DNA of 39,871 nt. Source: Gemmatimonadota bacterium (GTDB lineage: Bacteria > Gemmatimonadota > Gemmatimonadetes > Gemmatimonadales > GWC2-71-9). Positions 1-9,268 of the stretch are shown here, piece by piece. The translations under genes and the position numbers were made by a program. The notes below the pieces were generated by a model. That model did no database searches. It was not told where the DNA came from and was given only the letters and a program-made list of their open reading frames with translations. Where the stretch lies: the NCBI GenBank assembly GCA_022562295.1, contig JADFPO010000024.1, forward strand, positions 1-39,871. Direction: 5' to 3'. Numbering within the stretch: the stretch's first letter is position 1; the number at the start of each line of letters is the position of its first letter.

Positions 1-35
1 GGGGGGGGGCGAGAGGGGGGGATGGGGGCGTGGGG
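1..35 (+). repeat. G-rich tract with G-quadruplex pattern, adjoining the lysA stop codon
   Basis: Four G-runs lie at 1-9 (9 G), 15-21 (7 G), 24-28 (5 G) and 32-35 (4 G), separated by loops of 5, 2 and 3 nt. This fits the classical intramolecular G-quadruplex pattern on the + strand. The tract ends directly against the lysA stop codon (36-38 on the minus strand). The G-rich strand is therefore the template strand for lysA transcription, and the lysA mRNA would carry a C-rich 3' end. The window edge cuts it, so its full length is unknown. Confidence 0.75.
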
Positions 36-1298
36 TCAGATTGACGGCAACCACTGCGGCTCCGCCTCCTCCCGATTCCACAGATCTTCGATGGTTTCAC
101 GGGCCCGGATGAGGCCCACGCGTTCGCCGTCGACCAGGACTTCCGCTGCCCTGGGGCGTGAGTTGTATGTCGAACTCATCGAGAAGCCGTATGCTCCCGC
201 CGCATGAACCGCCAGCAGGGCACCCGGCTTCAGTCCCGGAAGCCTCCGAGCGAGCCCGAGGTAGTCCCCGGTTTCACATATCGGTCCCACGACATCTACC
301 GGTTCTAGCGAGTCGGGCGCCGCGTCGTCCGCACCGATCACGCTAATCGGGTGCTCCGCCTGGTAATAACTCGGTCGCATGAAGTCGTTCATCCCCGCGT
401 CCACGACGGCGAACGTACGACCTCCCGAGCGTTTGCAGTACAGCACCCGTGTAATCAGCGCGCCCGCGTTCCCAACCAGCAGACGCCCAGGCTCCAGGAG
501 CAGGGTGAGCCCCGTTTCGACGGCAACGGGCGCGACTGCCTCGACGAATTCCCTCATCGGCAGCCCCGGCCGATCCCCATACGGGATCGCCATGCCTCCA
601 CCGACATCTACGCTCCTCAGTGTGTCGACTCCCGAACCGCGTAACTCCGCGATCAGCGACCCTAGCTTCCTGGCCCCTTCCGCGTACGCGTGTGCCGCAG
701 CGATTTGCGACCCGAGATGCATTCCGATGCTCGCAAGGTGCAGGTATGGCGACGTGGCGATGTCTCTGGCAATGTCGAGAACTTCGTCGACCGGGATCCC
801 GAATTTCATGCCCTCCGCGCCGGTTTGCGTATACGGATGTGTAGCTATGGTCACGTCCGGGTTTACGCGTACGCCGACGTTCGCCTTACGGGCCATGGCC
901 TCGGTTACGCCACGAAGCGATTGGAGCTCACCAGCCGATTCCAGGTTGATCAGGCCAACGCCCACCTCCACGGCCCGTTCCAACTCCCGCGGTGACTTGC
1001 CTACCCCGCTGAACACGATATCATCTGGCGCGAAGCCCGCGGCGAGGGCGCGTTCCAGCTCCCCACCCGACACGATGTCGACACCCACGCCCAATCCACG
1101 CAGCAATCCCAAGAGGCTGAGGTTGCTGTTGGCCTTCATGGAGTAAAAGATGCTGTGCGGGATTCGGGCGAGTGCGCCTTGTAGCTGACGTACTTCGTTG
1201 CGGATGAGGTCCGCGGAATACACGTACGTGGGCGTCCCCACGTGCGCCGCGATCCGCTTCAGCAGAGCAGCGCGCAGCCCTAGTACGCCTTGGCCCAC
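36..1298 (-). CDS. lysA: Diaminopimelate decarboxylase
   Basis: LysA decarboxylates meso-diaminopimelate to L-lysine, the last step of lysine synthesis, using PLP in the cytosol. It has the alanine-racemase-like TIM barrel followed by a beta-barrel domain. The PLP lysine is in FYSMKAN (about K55). The glycine-rich phosphate loop GGGMAIPYGD and the C-terminal CETGDYLG motif (CESxD-like, active-site cysteine across the dimer) are present. About 420 aa is normal for the family. The frame stays open further upstream to 1436, but that part is antisense-like and overlaps proS. I chose the GTG at 1298, which overlaps the proS end by 19 nt and leaves a short N-terminus before the conserved TPTYVYS. 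The start is uncertain; the function is not. It is the last gene of the mre-to-lysA unit. Confidence 0.93.
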   Translation of the reverse strand: MGQGVLGLRAALLKRIAAHVGTPTYVYSADLIRNEVRQLQGALARIPHSIFYSMKANSNLSLLGLLRGLGVGVDIVSGGELERALAAGFAPDDIVFSGVGKSPRELERAVEVGVGLINLESAGELQSLRGVTEAMARKANVGVRVNPDVTIATHPYTQTGAEGMKFGIPVDEVLDIARDIATSPYLHLASIGMHLGSQIAAAHAYAEGARKLGSLIAELRGSGVDTLRSVDVGGGMAIPYGDRPGLPMREFVEAVAPVAVETGLTLLLEPGRLLVGNAGALITRVLYCKRSGGRTFAVVDAGMNDFMRPSYYQAEHPISVIGADDAAPDSLEPVDVVGPICETGDYLGLARRLPGLKPGALLAVHAAGAYGFSMSSTYNSRPRAAEVLVDGERVGLIRARETIEDLWNREEAEPQWLPSI

Positions 1299-2722
1299 AC
1301 CGCTTCGGTCACAGCCGCATCCCCGCAGACACACCGGTCTGGAGCCGGGTCGGTCCGAAACTCGGGATCTGGTAACACGCGAATAGTGGCTTGAGTTTGG
1401 TCCTTGATCCCCCGCTCGCACTCGGCTTTCCCACAAAAACCCCCAAACGCGAATCCACCATCCCCGGCCATGAGGGCGACGAGCTCCTCCATGGTCACAT
1501 TGCGTCGGGTACTCTGTTCGCGTCGCGTGCGTGCGTCTTCCAACATGCTTCGTTGCAGGAGTTCGAGCATCTCAGACACGAACTCCGCGATGCCGTCCAT
1601 TTTGACGGGAGTCTTGCCGCCAGTACGGCGCACCAGTATCGCTTGCCCCTGCGACACGTCCCGCGGACCAATTTCCAATCGCACGGGGACCCCACGGCAT
1701 TCCCAGATGTAATACTTCGCCCCGGGTTTGACGTCGTCTCGGTCGTCAACTTCTACCCGCAAGCCCGTCTCCCGCAGCACCTGTGCCACGCGCTCTGACA
1801 CCTGCATAACGGCCACGCGGTCACCGTCGGTCTTCCAGATCGGAACGATGACCACTTGGGTCGGGGCCAATTTCGGCGGCAGCACGAGACCCTGGTCATC
1901 TCCGTGCGCCATGATCAGCGCTCCCACTAATCTGGTCGAGACGCCCCATGAGGTGTTCCAGGTGTATTCCATCTCTCCGTCGGCGTTTTGGAACTGCACG
2001 TCGAAGGCCTTCGCGAAGTTTTGCCCCAAGTTGTGCGACGTGCCCGTCTGTAACGCCTTGTTGTCCTGCATCAACGCTTCAAGCGCAAACGTTCGAGCGG
2101 CACCGGCAAAACGCTCGGATTCGGTCTTCACCCCGGTAATTACCGGCAATGCCATCCAATCCTCCATGAAACGTCGGTAGAGGCCGACAATGCTGAGAGC
2201 CTCCTCCTCCGCTTCCCCATCGGTGGCATGAGCCGTGTGTCCTTCTTGCCACAAGAATTCGGTCGTCCGGAGAAACAGCCTTGGCCGCATTTCCCACCGG
2301 ATGACATTCGCCCACTGGTTTATCAAGAGCGGCAGGTCTCGATAGCTTTGGATCCAACGGCTGAACATCGAGTAGACGATCGTTTCCGAGGTGGGCCGTA
2401 GAACCAATGGCTCCTCCAACTCCTTGCCCCCCGCGTGGGTCACGACCGCGATCTCGGGTGCGAAACCCGCGACGTGTTCCGCCTCCTTCTCGAGGAGACT
2501 CTGGGGAATGAGAAGGGGAAAGTAGGCGTTCTCATGTCCAGTCTCCCGGAACATATCGTCGAGAGCTCGCTGCATCAGTTCCCAAATACGATATCCGCGG
2601 GGACGAATCACCATACACCCGCGCACGGGCGCATGCTCGGCCAGTTCAGCACGCGCGATGACGTCATTGTACCAGGCGCTGAAGTCCGTGGCGCGTGGTG
2701 TGATGCGCTGTTTACCGCTCAT
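1280..2722 (-). CDS. proS: Prolyl-tRNA synthetase, short (archaeal/eukaryote-like) type
   Basis: ProS charges tRNA-Pro with proline. At 480 aa it is the short form without the INS editing insertion of E. coli-type ProRS. Class II motifs are visible: LRPTSE (108-113), motif 2 around RWEMRPRLFLRTTEFLWQEG (142-161) and motif 3 GVSTRLVGALIMAHGDD (260-276). An anticodon-binding domain follows from about residue 285. A C-terminal zinc-binding-like domain has Cys at about 430, 435, 464 and 466, and the protein ends in Ala-Tyr, as the short ProRS class typically ends in Tyr. The ATG at 2722 is preceded by AGGA five bases upstream. It lies 44 nt after hisS and overlaps lysA by 19 nt. Confidence 0.96.
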   Translation of the reverse strand: MSGKQRITPRATDFSAWYNDVIARAELAEHAPVRGCMVIRPRGYRIWELMQRALDDMFRETGHENAYFPLLIPQSLLEKEAEHVAGFAPEIAVVTHAGGKELEEPLVLRPTSETIVYSMFSRWIQSYRDLPLLINQWANVIRWEMRPRLFLRTTEFLWQEGHTAHATDGEAEEEALSIVGLYRRFMEDWMALPVITGVKTESERFAGAARTFALEALMQDNKALQTGTSHNLGQNFAKAFDVQFQNADGEMEYTWNTSWGVSTRLVGALIMAHGDDQGLVLPPKLAPTQVVIVPIWKTDGDRVAVMQVSERVAQVLRETGLRVEVDDRDDVKPGAKYYIWECRGVPVRLEIGPRDVSQGQAILVRRTGGKTPVKMDGIAEFVSEMLELLQRSMLEDARTRREQSTRRNVTMEELVALMAGDGGFAFGGFCGKAECERGIKDQTQATIRVLPDPEFRTDPAPDRCVCGDAAVTEAVWAKAY

Positions 2723-2766
2723 TACTATCCTGTGTTCGAATCGTCAGCGTGAAAACTGTCTGTGCA

Positions 2767-4074
2767 CTACGGCGTCTCCCGTCCTCCCAACCACGCCAGA
2801 TCCTCTGTCAGCGCCGTGATTGGGACTTGCTCCTCCGTGCCCGTGTCCATGTTGCGAACCACCACTTCACCTGACTCGCGTTCGTCCGGCCCGATCAGGA
2901 TCGCCCTGCCAGATCCCCGTACGGAAGCAATCTTTAATTGCTTGGCCACAGCCTGCTGTTTGAGTGCATACTCCACTCGAATCCCGATGTCCCGTAACGC
3001 ATGACTGAGTCGAAGCACTTCGGGCACGTCCGAACTAGTCACCGCGACGAGATACACGTCTAGTCGCGACGGCGTACTCGGTGCCCCCGACCGCGACCGC
3101 AGCAGTTCGGTGATCACGACGTCACCCATCCCGAATCCCACGGCCGGTAAATCGATGCCGCCCAACGCCCGCAACAGGTCATCGTATCGCCCGCCGCCGC
3201 AGATGGCTCGCACGGACCGATTGGCGTCGAACAGCTCGAAAACGATGCCGGTATAGTAGTCCAGGCCTCGCACGATCGAAAGATCGACATCGACGAATTC
3301 CACCAACCCCATGTTGGCAAGAGCGCCGTGGCACTCGGTGAGGCCGTCGCCAATCAACTCTCCGTCCGTCACTTCATCGAGGGCGCCGAGCACGCTTTCG
3401 AGGCCCCGTATCTCAGCCAGATCCAACACGCGGTCGGCAATGGGCCGTTCAATTCCAGCACCCTTCAAACGGTCGGTCAGCGCATCCCGACTGTCCCGCT
3501 CGATCTTGTCGACGGCGGCGTACGCGGCACCCAGTTGTTCCTCCTCTACGCCGGCGCCCATGAGCAACGCCCGAATGACTCGCCGGTCCGACATCCGGAC
3601 CCGCACGCTCTCCGGACCAAACCCCAACCCCCGCATGACGTCGATGGCCGCCGCAATCACCTCGGCGTCGGCCAAGGGACCGGGCTCACCGATGAGATCG
3701 AGGTTGAACTGAAAGTGCTCCCGAAGTCGGCCCCGCTGTTGGCGTTCGTACCGAAACAGCTGCGGGATGGTGTACCAGCGAATCGGCTTCTTGAAATCCG
3801 ACGCCTTGGCCGCAACCATGCGGGCCAGCGTCGGCGTCATCTCCGGCCGCAACGCGACGGCCCGCCCCCCCTTATCCTCGAAGTGATAGAGCTGGCCAAC
3901 AATCTCTTCTCCGCTCTTTGCCGTATAGAGTTCCAGCGGCTCGAGCGGTGGACCACCGTATTCTTCGAATCCGTAGCGGGCCGAAACGGCTCGCCAGACA
4001 TCAAAAATCTTTTGGAGCAGAGCGGTGTCGGCAGGGTAGAGGTCCCGAAAGCCGGGCAACGCCTTTGATTGCAT
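2767..4074 (-). CDS. hisS: Histidyl-tRNA synthetase
   Basis: HisS is a class II synthetase that charges tRNA-His. The protein has 435 aa, near the usual 420-430. Signatures in order: LPGFRDLYP at the N-terminus, ALRPEMTPTLAR (74-85), motif 2 FRYERQQRGRLREHFQFNLD (107-126), the histidine-binding RGLDYYTG (269-276), GGGRYDDL (293-300) and GFGMGDV. The C-terminal anticodon-binding domain starts near residue 335. These distinguish a true HisRS from the HisZ paralogue, which lacks the anticodon domain. It starts 9 nt after the folC stop and is followed by proS, so it is co-transcribed with both. Confidence 0.96.
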   Translation of the reverse strand: MQSKALPGFRDLYPADTALLQKIFDVWRAVSARYGFEEYGGPPLEPLELYTAKSGEEIVGQLYHFEDKGGRAVALRPEMTPTLARMVAAKASDFKKPIRWYTIPQLFRYERQQRGRLREHFQFNLDLIGEPGPLADAEVIAAAIDVMRGLGFGPESVRVRMSDRRVIRALLMGAGVEEEQLGAAYAAVDKIERDSRDALTDRLKGAGIERPIADRVLDLAEIRGLESVLGALDEVTDGELIGDGLTECHGALANMGLVEFVDVDLSIVRGLDYYTGIVFELFDANRSVRAICGGGRYDDLLRALGGIDLPAVGFGMGDVVITELLRSRSGAPSTPSRLDVYLVAVTSSDVPEVLRLSHALRDIGIRVEYALKQQAVAKQLKIASVRGSGRAILIGPDERESGEVVVRNMDTGTEEQVPITALTEDLAWLGGRETP

Positions 4075-4083
4075 CGATACAAT

Positions 4084-5298
4084 CTAGCCGAACGGATTGA
4101 AGCCGGGCAACCGCGACATCGCGTCCCCAACGGTGTGAAACGAGCCGGTGACCACGACTGTCGCCGCACCCTCTGCCGCTCGAAGAATACAACGGTCGAA
4201 ATCCGGCTCATATTGTACCGTTGCCCCGATGGGGCCGTCCAGTGCGGGGGGGTCCGCCCGCCTTTCCATGGGGGCAGATGGCGGGAGAGTGATCCAAATC
4301 GCGTCTGCCACGGTCGCAACTTTCCGCAGCATCGCGTCGGCGTCCTTGCCTTTGAGCACACCGAAGATCACATGCAGTGGACGTTTCAGCGGCGGCTCGT
4401 GAAGAGCTGCAACCAGGGTCTCCATTCCAGGCAGATTGTGCGCGACATCGAGGACCCAGCGACCTCGCCGCTCCAAGCGGCCGGGCAACCACGCCGTCGC
4501 GATGCCGCACGCGATGGACTTGTCAGCCACCGCAAACGATCGCGGCAGCGACTCGAGCACTTGGCGGGCAATCGCTGCATTCCGCCGCTGATGCTCTCCC
4601 TGCAGCCCTACCCGACCGGCATACGATGCATCGGGCGGCACCTCGATCACCTTCGCCCCGACCGCTATCGCAACCTCCCGGAGCGTCGCCACGACCGTCT
4701 CAGAGCGCTCGCCCACGACCAACGGCGTCCCCGCCTTCGCCACCCCCGCCTTTTCGCGCGCGATGTCGGTGAGCGAATCGCCCAGATAATCGGTGTGGTC
4801 CAAGCCGATATTGGTGACCGCCGCCACCAGCGGTTGGATCACGTTGGTGCTGTCGAGGCGTCCCCCCAACCCTACCTCAACAACCGCAATATCTACTCCT
4901 CTCGCCGCAAAATCTGCAAACGCGATGGCGGTCGTCGCTTCGAAAAAGCTGGCACCCGTATCCTCGATCACTGGGTGGAGTCTGGCAGTCCAGGCAGCAA
5001 ACGCCGCTTCACCGATCGGGCGCTGGTCCACGATTATGCGCTCCGCGACGTGGACGAGATGGGGGGAGGTATACAGCCCTACGGAGCGGCCCGAGTCGCG
5101 CAGAGCCGCATACACCATGGCTGCCACAGAGCCTTTACCGTTCGTTCCGGCGATGTGGACTGAGGCAAATTGTTCCTGCGGATTCCCAATCTCGTTCAGC
5201 AACCGGCGCGTCGGCTCGAGCGACCACTTCGTTCCACTGTTCGCCCGCGGGAACAGGTAATCGCAAGCGTCTCGAAATGAGGCCGGCGGGCCGGTCAA
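4084..5298 (-). CDS. folC: Folylpolyglutamate synthase / dihydrofolate synthase
   Basis: FolC is a Mur-ligase-superfamily enzyme that adds glutamate to dihydropteroate and/or to folates with ATP. The P-loop GTNGKGS is at 51-57. The omega-loop region LYTSPHLV (75-82), the EVGLGGRLDSTN motif and the ALITNIGLDHTD-like stretch (VTNIGLDHTDYLG) follow. The C-terminal domain has LDVAHNLPGM, the usual DxAHN signature. The protein is 404 aa, normal for the family. Its ATG shares a 4-nt ATGA overlap with the accD stop, the same accD-folC order known from other bacteria, including E. coli. Whether it is bifunctional cannot be told from sequence alone. Confidence 0.94.
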   Translation of the reverse strand: MTGPPASFRDACDYLFPRANSGTKWSLEPTRRLLNEIGNPQEQFASVHIAGTNGKGSVAAMVYAALRDSGRSVGLYTSPHLVHVAERIIVDQRPIGEAAFAAWTARLHPVIEDTGASFFEATTAIAFADFAARGVDIAVVEVGLGGRLDSTNVIQPLVAAVTNIGLDHTDYLGDSLTDIAREKAGVAKAGTPLVVGERSETVVATLREVAIAVGAKVIEVPPDASYAGRVGLQGEHQRRNAAIARQVLESLPRSFAVADKSIACGIATAWLPGRLERRGRWVLDVAHNLPGMETLVAALHEPPLKRPLHVIFGVLKGKDADAMLRKVATVADAIWITLPPSAPMERRADPPALDGPIGATVQYEPDFDRCILRAAEGAATVVVTGSFHTVGDAMSRLPGFNPFG

Positions 5299-6131
5299 CG
5301 CCCCAACATCATCCGGAGCAGGCTGGCGGTCGTAGCCCGTACCTCATCTCGCGGCAGCACCACATCCACCATTCCCTTCTCCAGCAGAAACTCCGACGTT
5401 TGGAAGCCCTCCGGCAGATCCTGGCCAATGGTTTGCTTGATGACTCGAGCCCCAGCGAAACCGATCACCGCTTTAGGTTCCGCCAGGTTCACGTCGCCCT
5501 GCATCGCAAACGAGGCCGAAACACCGCCCGTCGTCGGATCGGTGAGTATCGAAATGAAAGGAACACGCTCTCGCTTGAGACCAGCGATCATGGCAGACGT
5601 TTTCGCAAGCTGCATGAGACTGAGGACGCCCTCTTGCATGCGCGCTCCACCGGAACGCGAGACGATCACGAGGGGAACCCGCTCTTTCACCGACCTACCG
5701 GCCAAGCGCGCGATTTTTTCGCCGACCACGGAGCCCATCGACCCGCCCATGAATGCGAACTCCATCACGCCAAGGTTAAGTTCTTCTCCTTCGAGCTTTC
5801 CAAACCCCGTGATGATCGCCTCATGAATACCAGACTTGCGTTGCGCCCGTATCAACCGCTCGGTGTAACCCTCAAAGTTGAGCGGATTGGTTGATTGTAG
5901 ATTGGCATACAGTTCCGTAAACGATCCTTCGTCGGTCAATAGATCCACGTATACCTGGGCAGGAACTCGGCCGTGCGCTCCACACTCCGGACATACCTCC
6001 AGTGCCCGTTCGAATTTCTCGCGGATATCGACATGGCCACACTCTGGACACTTGTTCCACGCGTCGGCCGGAATCTCGAGCTTCTCGCGCAAGGGCCGAC
6101 GCCGTTTGCGCTCCTTACGGAACCAAGCCAT
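5295..6131 (-). CDS. accD: Acetyl-CoA carboxylase carboxyltransferase subunit beta
   Basis: AccD is the zinc-containing beta half of the carboxyltransferase that makes malonyl-CoA for fatty acid synthesis, paired with AccA (not in this window). The four-Cys zinc ribbon is seen at C28/C31 and C47/C50 (CPECGH and CPECGA). The crotonase-like core follows, with the conserved SGGARMQEGVLSLMQ, DPTTGGVSASFAMQGD and GFAGARVI motifs. At 278 aa it is typical. It starts 58 nt after rodA and overlaps folC by 4 nt. It is distinct from the larger PccB-type carboxyltransferase at 29277-30827, so the cell has two carboxyltransferase families. Confidence 0.95.
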   Translation of the reverse strand: MAWFRKERKRRRPLREKLEIPADAWNKCPECGHVDIREKFERALEVCPECGAHGRVPAQVYVDLLTDEGSFTELYANLQSTNPLNFEGYTERLIRAQRKSGIHEAIITGFGKLEGEELNLGVMEFAFMGGSMGSVVGEKIARLAGRSVKERVPLVIVSRSGGARMQEGVLSLMQLAKTSAMIAGLKRERVPFISILTDPTTGGVSASFAMQGDVNLAEPKAVIGFAGARVIKQTIGQDLPEGFQTSEFLLEKGMVDVVLPRDEVRATTASLLRMMLGR

Positions 6132-6189
6132 TGGGTTCGTCTATACTTCCGATGGGGACAGGGAATCTGGTGAACGCTGGCCAAACATA

Positions 6190-7431
6190 CTACTCCTGCA
6201 GGTATCCGCCAAATCGCGATTCCCAGGCGACACGAAGCGTCAATCCGATGCTGATGAGGCAAACGAGCATGAAGGAGCCGCCATACGAGTAGAACGGCAA
6301 GGGAATGCCCGTTACCGGCAGCACGCCCACGGTCATGCCGATATTCTCGACCACGTGCGTAAACAACATTCCCGCCACCCCCGCTACCATGACACAGGAA
6401 AAGCTGTCAACCGCCTGCCGCGCGATCCGAATCAGAACGAGAAAGAAAAAGGCAAACAGCGACAGGGCGATGATGACCCCACGGAAGCCAAATTCTTCCG
6501 CGGCGACTGGAAAGATAAAATCGGTGTGCTGCGCCGGTAGGAAAGCGAGGCGCTTTTGGGTACCCTCGGTAAATCCCTTCCCGAACCATCCGCCGGAACC
6601 AATGGCCACCTTTGACTGGATGATGTTCCACCCAGTCGCGCGCGGGTCCATCTCTGGATTCAAAAACGAGAGAATCCGATTCCTCTGATAGGGCGCCAGG
6701 ACAGTCCACAAACGGACGGCCACCACCCCCATAAACACATTTGCCCCCCACAACACCAATCCCTCAACAACATAGAGCCGCCGCCAGATCAGCAGCAACG
6801 TCAGCACGACGATCCACGCACCCCACAACCCGGTCGACGCCGCGAACGCCAAACTGATCACCGGTGAGGCAACGAAAAACAAGAGCGACGGCTTCACACC
6901 CACCCAGAACAGCATCGCGAACATGATGCCGGGAAATACTAGCGCGCTGCCGAGATCCGGCTGCAGGAGTGTCAGCACGAACGGCGCCGCGGCGATGGCC
7001 GCCGATGGGATCAACGCGACTAGGGTCGCCGGAGGCTCTCGTCGCCCCGCCAGCTGCCGCGCCAACATCAAGATGGTTGCGAGCTTGGCAAATTCGGTGG
7101 GTTGGCCCAACCGCACTCCGCCGATGGCAATCCATGACTGCGATCCGGCGGCCGTGCCGGCCCCGGTCCCGAATAGCAATGTCAACACGAGCAACGCCAG
7201 CGCTCCGAAGTACAGGACCGGCGTAAACCACTCGAGCACGCGCGGGATCGTCCGAAAGATCAAAACAGCGCCGACGGTGCCCATGGCCAGCCAAATCAAT
7301 TGCCGCTGCCAGATGTTCGCGGCCATGGTGGGGAAATCGGTCTGACCCGCTGAGTACAACGTTGCCAGTCCCGGCACCACAAGGGCCAGGACGGCTAGGA
7401 GCAGCGGTTTATCGAGTCCGGTCCGCCGCAT
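6190..7431 (-). CDS. rodA: Rod-shape SEDS glycosyltransferase RodA
   Basis: RodA is the SEDS-family peptidoglycan polymerase of the elongasome, an integral inner-membrane protein acting with PBP2. The 413-aa protein is a series of about ten hydrophobic segments. It has SEDS-typical stretches such as QSWIAIGGVRLGQPTEFAK, LLQPDLGSALVF, and the late GFTEGTQKRLAFLPAQHTDF and GIPLPFYSYGGSF motifs. FtsW is the alternative, but the setting next to PBP2 and mreBCD argues for RodA. Its ATG at 7431 lies inside the end of the PBP2 gene (23-nt overlap), so the partner proteins are translationally coupled. Confidence 0.93.
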   Translation of the reverse strand: MRRTGLDKPLLLAVLALVVPGLATLYSAGQTDFPTMAANIWQRQLIWLAMGTVGAVLIFRTIPRVLEWFTPVLYFGALALLVLTLLFGTGAGTAAGSQSWIAIGGVRLGQPTEFAKLATILMLARQLAGRREPPATLVALIPSAAIAAAPFVLTLLQPDLGSALVFPGIMFAMLFWVGVKPSLLFFVASPVISLAFAASTGLWGAWIVVLTLLLIWRRLYVVEGLVLWGANVFMGVVAVRLWTVLAPYQRNRILSFLNPEMDPRATGWNIIQSKVAIGSGGWFGKGFTEGTQKRLAFLPAQHTDFIFPVAAEEFGFRGVIIALSLFAFFFLVLIRIARQAVDSFSCVMVAGVAGMLFTHVVENIGMTVGVLPVTGIPLPFYSYGGSFMLVCLISIGLTLRVAWESRFGGYLQE

Positions 7432-9268
7432 TGTCTACGTTGCCTACGAACGAGGAATCGCTCCCAATCGGCACGGACTGTGGGGCCGAATCCGCTGGAA
7501 GGACCCATCGAATCGACCGGTCCGACTGGAAATCCGGCCCGAGGAGATGCCGCGCGATGATACGATTCACGAATGGCGCTACCGCAGAACCGTGCTCTCC
7601 GAACTCGACAATCGCCCCGACCACAATCTGCGGATCGTCCACCGGTGCAAATCCGAGGAACCATCCGTGGTTCGGGCCATGGGAATTCTGAGCCGTGCCC
7701 GTCTTGCCGGCAATGCGGAGGTTCGCCACCCGTGAGCGAACCGCGGTGCCGCTCTGCACCACCATTTCCAGCACGTCTCGCAACGCCAAGACGTTTTCCG
7801 CCGATGCCAGTATCGCCACCGGTCGCGGGACATCCGTGTCCGCAACAAGCCGAGGGACCGGCACCCCGCCGTCGCCGCGAGCAAATAGTGCGTAGAAACG
7901 CACCATGCTGATCAGGGTTTGCGAATTTTCTCCCTGCCCGATCGCGAGGTTCAGTGTGACTGCGTTGGTCCAGCCCCGGGGACCGTACAGCTCGTCGAAG
8001 TATGCGGTAGAGGCCGGGAATGCCGGCGACACCTCTCCCGGAAGGTCCACGCCCGTTTTCTCCCGGAGACCCCACTCGGCGCCCTGGAGCAACGTGCTAT
8101 CCAGCCCCAGCTTCAACCCGAGCTGGTAGAAGTACACGTCGCACGAGTGCTCGATTGCCTCCGCGAGCGTGAGATGTCCGTGGCCGCTCGCGCGCCAGCA
8201 TCGGAAGTAGCGGCTGAAGTACTGATACCCACCCGTGCACTGGACCGGCATTTTCGTGTCGAGTTCAACGACGCCGCGCTCCAGAGCCATCAACGCTACG
8301 ACGAGCTTCCACGGCGAGGCTGGCGGGTAGATTCCCTGAATCGCCCGATTCAGTAACGGTGTGTCCTCCGAGGAAAGCCACTCGTCCCAGAGATCCTCGT
8401 CGATCCCACCAATGAACGCGTTCGGATCGAACGACGGAGCCGAGTACATGGCCAGGATCTCACCGGTGCGAGGGTCCATGGCCACGACGGCGCCCCGCCG
8501 GTCGGCGGGAAACTGGTCGGCGACATATTTCTGCAACTCAATATCCAAAGCCGTATGCAAGGTGTCTCCCTGCCGCGCCTCCAGAGCGCCGCCACCGCCA
8601 ATCCGTCTGCCCAATGCGTCGACCACCACGAAACGCGTTCCGTCAAATCCGCGCAATCGTTCGTCGTATTCCGCCTCTAGCCCGCCCCGCCCCACCAGCG
8701 CTCCAAGCCGCGCGCCGACGATGCCGCCGGACTCCATTTCTTCTTCTGAGATCTCGCCCACGTAGCCCAACAAGTGCGACACCAGTTCACCGTATGGGTA
8801 GTGCCGTTTTGGCTCTGTCTGCATGATCATGCCCTTGAGTGACGGGCGGCGCTCTTCCAACGCCGCGACGACTTCAAATGGGGCATCCCGCATCACCATC
8901 ACCGGGTTATCTGGTGACCGCTCGTATCGTTGCACGATGTCGATGAGTTGCGCAGGCTCCAGGTTCGCCCACGTCGCCATCGAGTCGAGCGTGGATCGGA
9001 AAGCCTTCGGGTCCGGCGCCAGTATGGATATGGTGTAACTCGGAACGTTTTCGGCGATCACGATGCCGTTGCGATCCACGATGAGACCTCTGGGCGCGGG
9101 AAGGACCACCGGCCGCAGGCGATTTTGCCGAGACTGCACTGCGTACCGATCCGAGCCTAGGACCTGCAGGCGGAAAAAGGCGCCCGCCAAAAAAACGAAC
9201 ACCCCGATAATAATGACCGTCGCGGTGCGCTCTCGACGCGCAAGCGTGTGCGGATGATTCCAGTTCAC
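7409..9268 (-). CDS. mrdA: Penicillin-binding protein 2 (elongasome transpeptidase)
   Basis: PBP2 is a class B PBP that cross-links lateral-wall peptidoglycan as RodA's partner. The 619-aa protein has a short cytoplasmic N-terminus, one membrane anchor (about 17-33), a pedestal/dimerisation domain, and a transpeptidase domain with all three motifs: SPWK (S318 nucleophile, K321), SCD (375-377) and KTGT (522-525). SxD in place of SxN is usual for PBP2. The GTG start at 9268 forms a GTGA overlap with the mreD stop. It sits in the mreBCD-PBP2-rodA order typical of the elongasome operon. Confidence 0.95.
   Translation of the reverse strand: MNWNHPHTLARRERTATVIIIGVFVFLAGAFFRLQVLGSDRYAVQSRQNRLRPVVLPAPRGLIVDRNGIVIAENVPSYTISILAPDPKAFRSTLDSMATWANLEPAQLIDIVQRYERSPDNPVMVMRDAPFEVVAALEERRPSLKGMIMQTEPKRHYPYGELVSHLLGYVGEISEEEMESGGIVGARLGALVGRGGLEAEYDERLRGFDGTRFVVVDALGRRIGGGGALEARQGDTLHTALDIELQKYVADQFPADRRGAVVAMDPRTGEILAMYSAPSFDPNAFIGGIDEDLWDEWLSSEDTPLLNRAIQGIYPPASPWKLVVALMALERGVVELDTKMPVQCTGGYQYFSRYFRCWRASGHGHLTLAEAIEHSCDVYFYQLGLKLGLDSTLLQGAEWGLREKTGVDLPGEVSPAFPASTAYFDELYGPRGWTNAVTLNLAIGQGENSQTLISMVRFYALFARGDGGVPVPRLVADTDVPRPVAILASAENVLALRDVLEMVVQSGTAVRSRVANLRIAGKTGTAQNSHGPNHGWFLGFAPVDDPQIVVGAIVEFGEHGSAVAPFVNRIIARHLLGPDFQSDRSIRWVLPADSAPQSVPIGSDSSFVGNVDNAADRTR

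Noticed and set aside
379-1146. 255-codon + strand frame inside lysA
   Set aside because: Antisense to a conserved gene, Ser/Pro/Thr/Arg-rich, no motif.
5295-6131. Suspected redundancy between accD and pccB
   Set aside because: They are different families (zinc-ribbon AccD versus roughly 520-aa PccB); having both is common and not a duplication.
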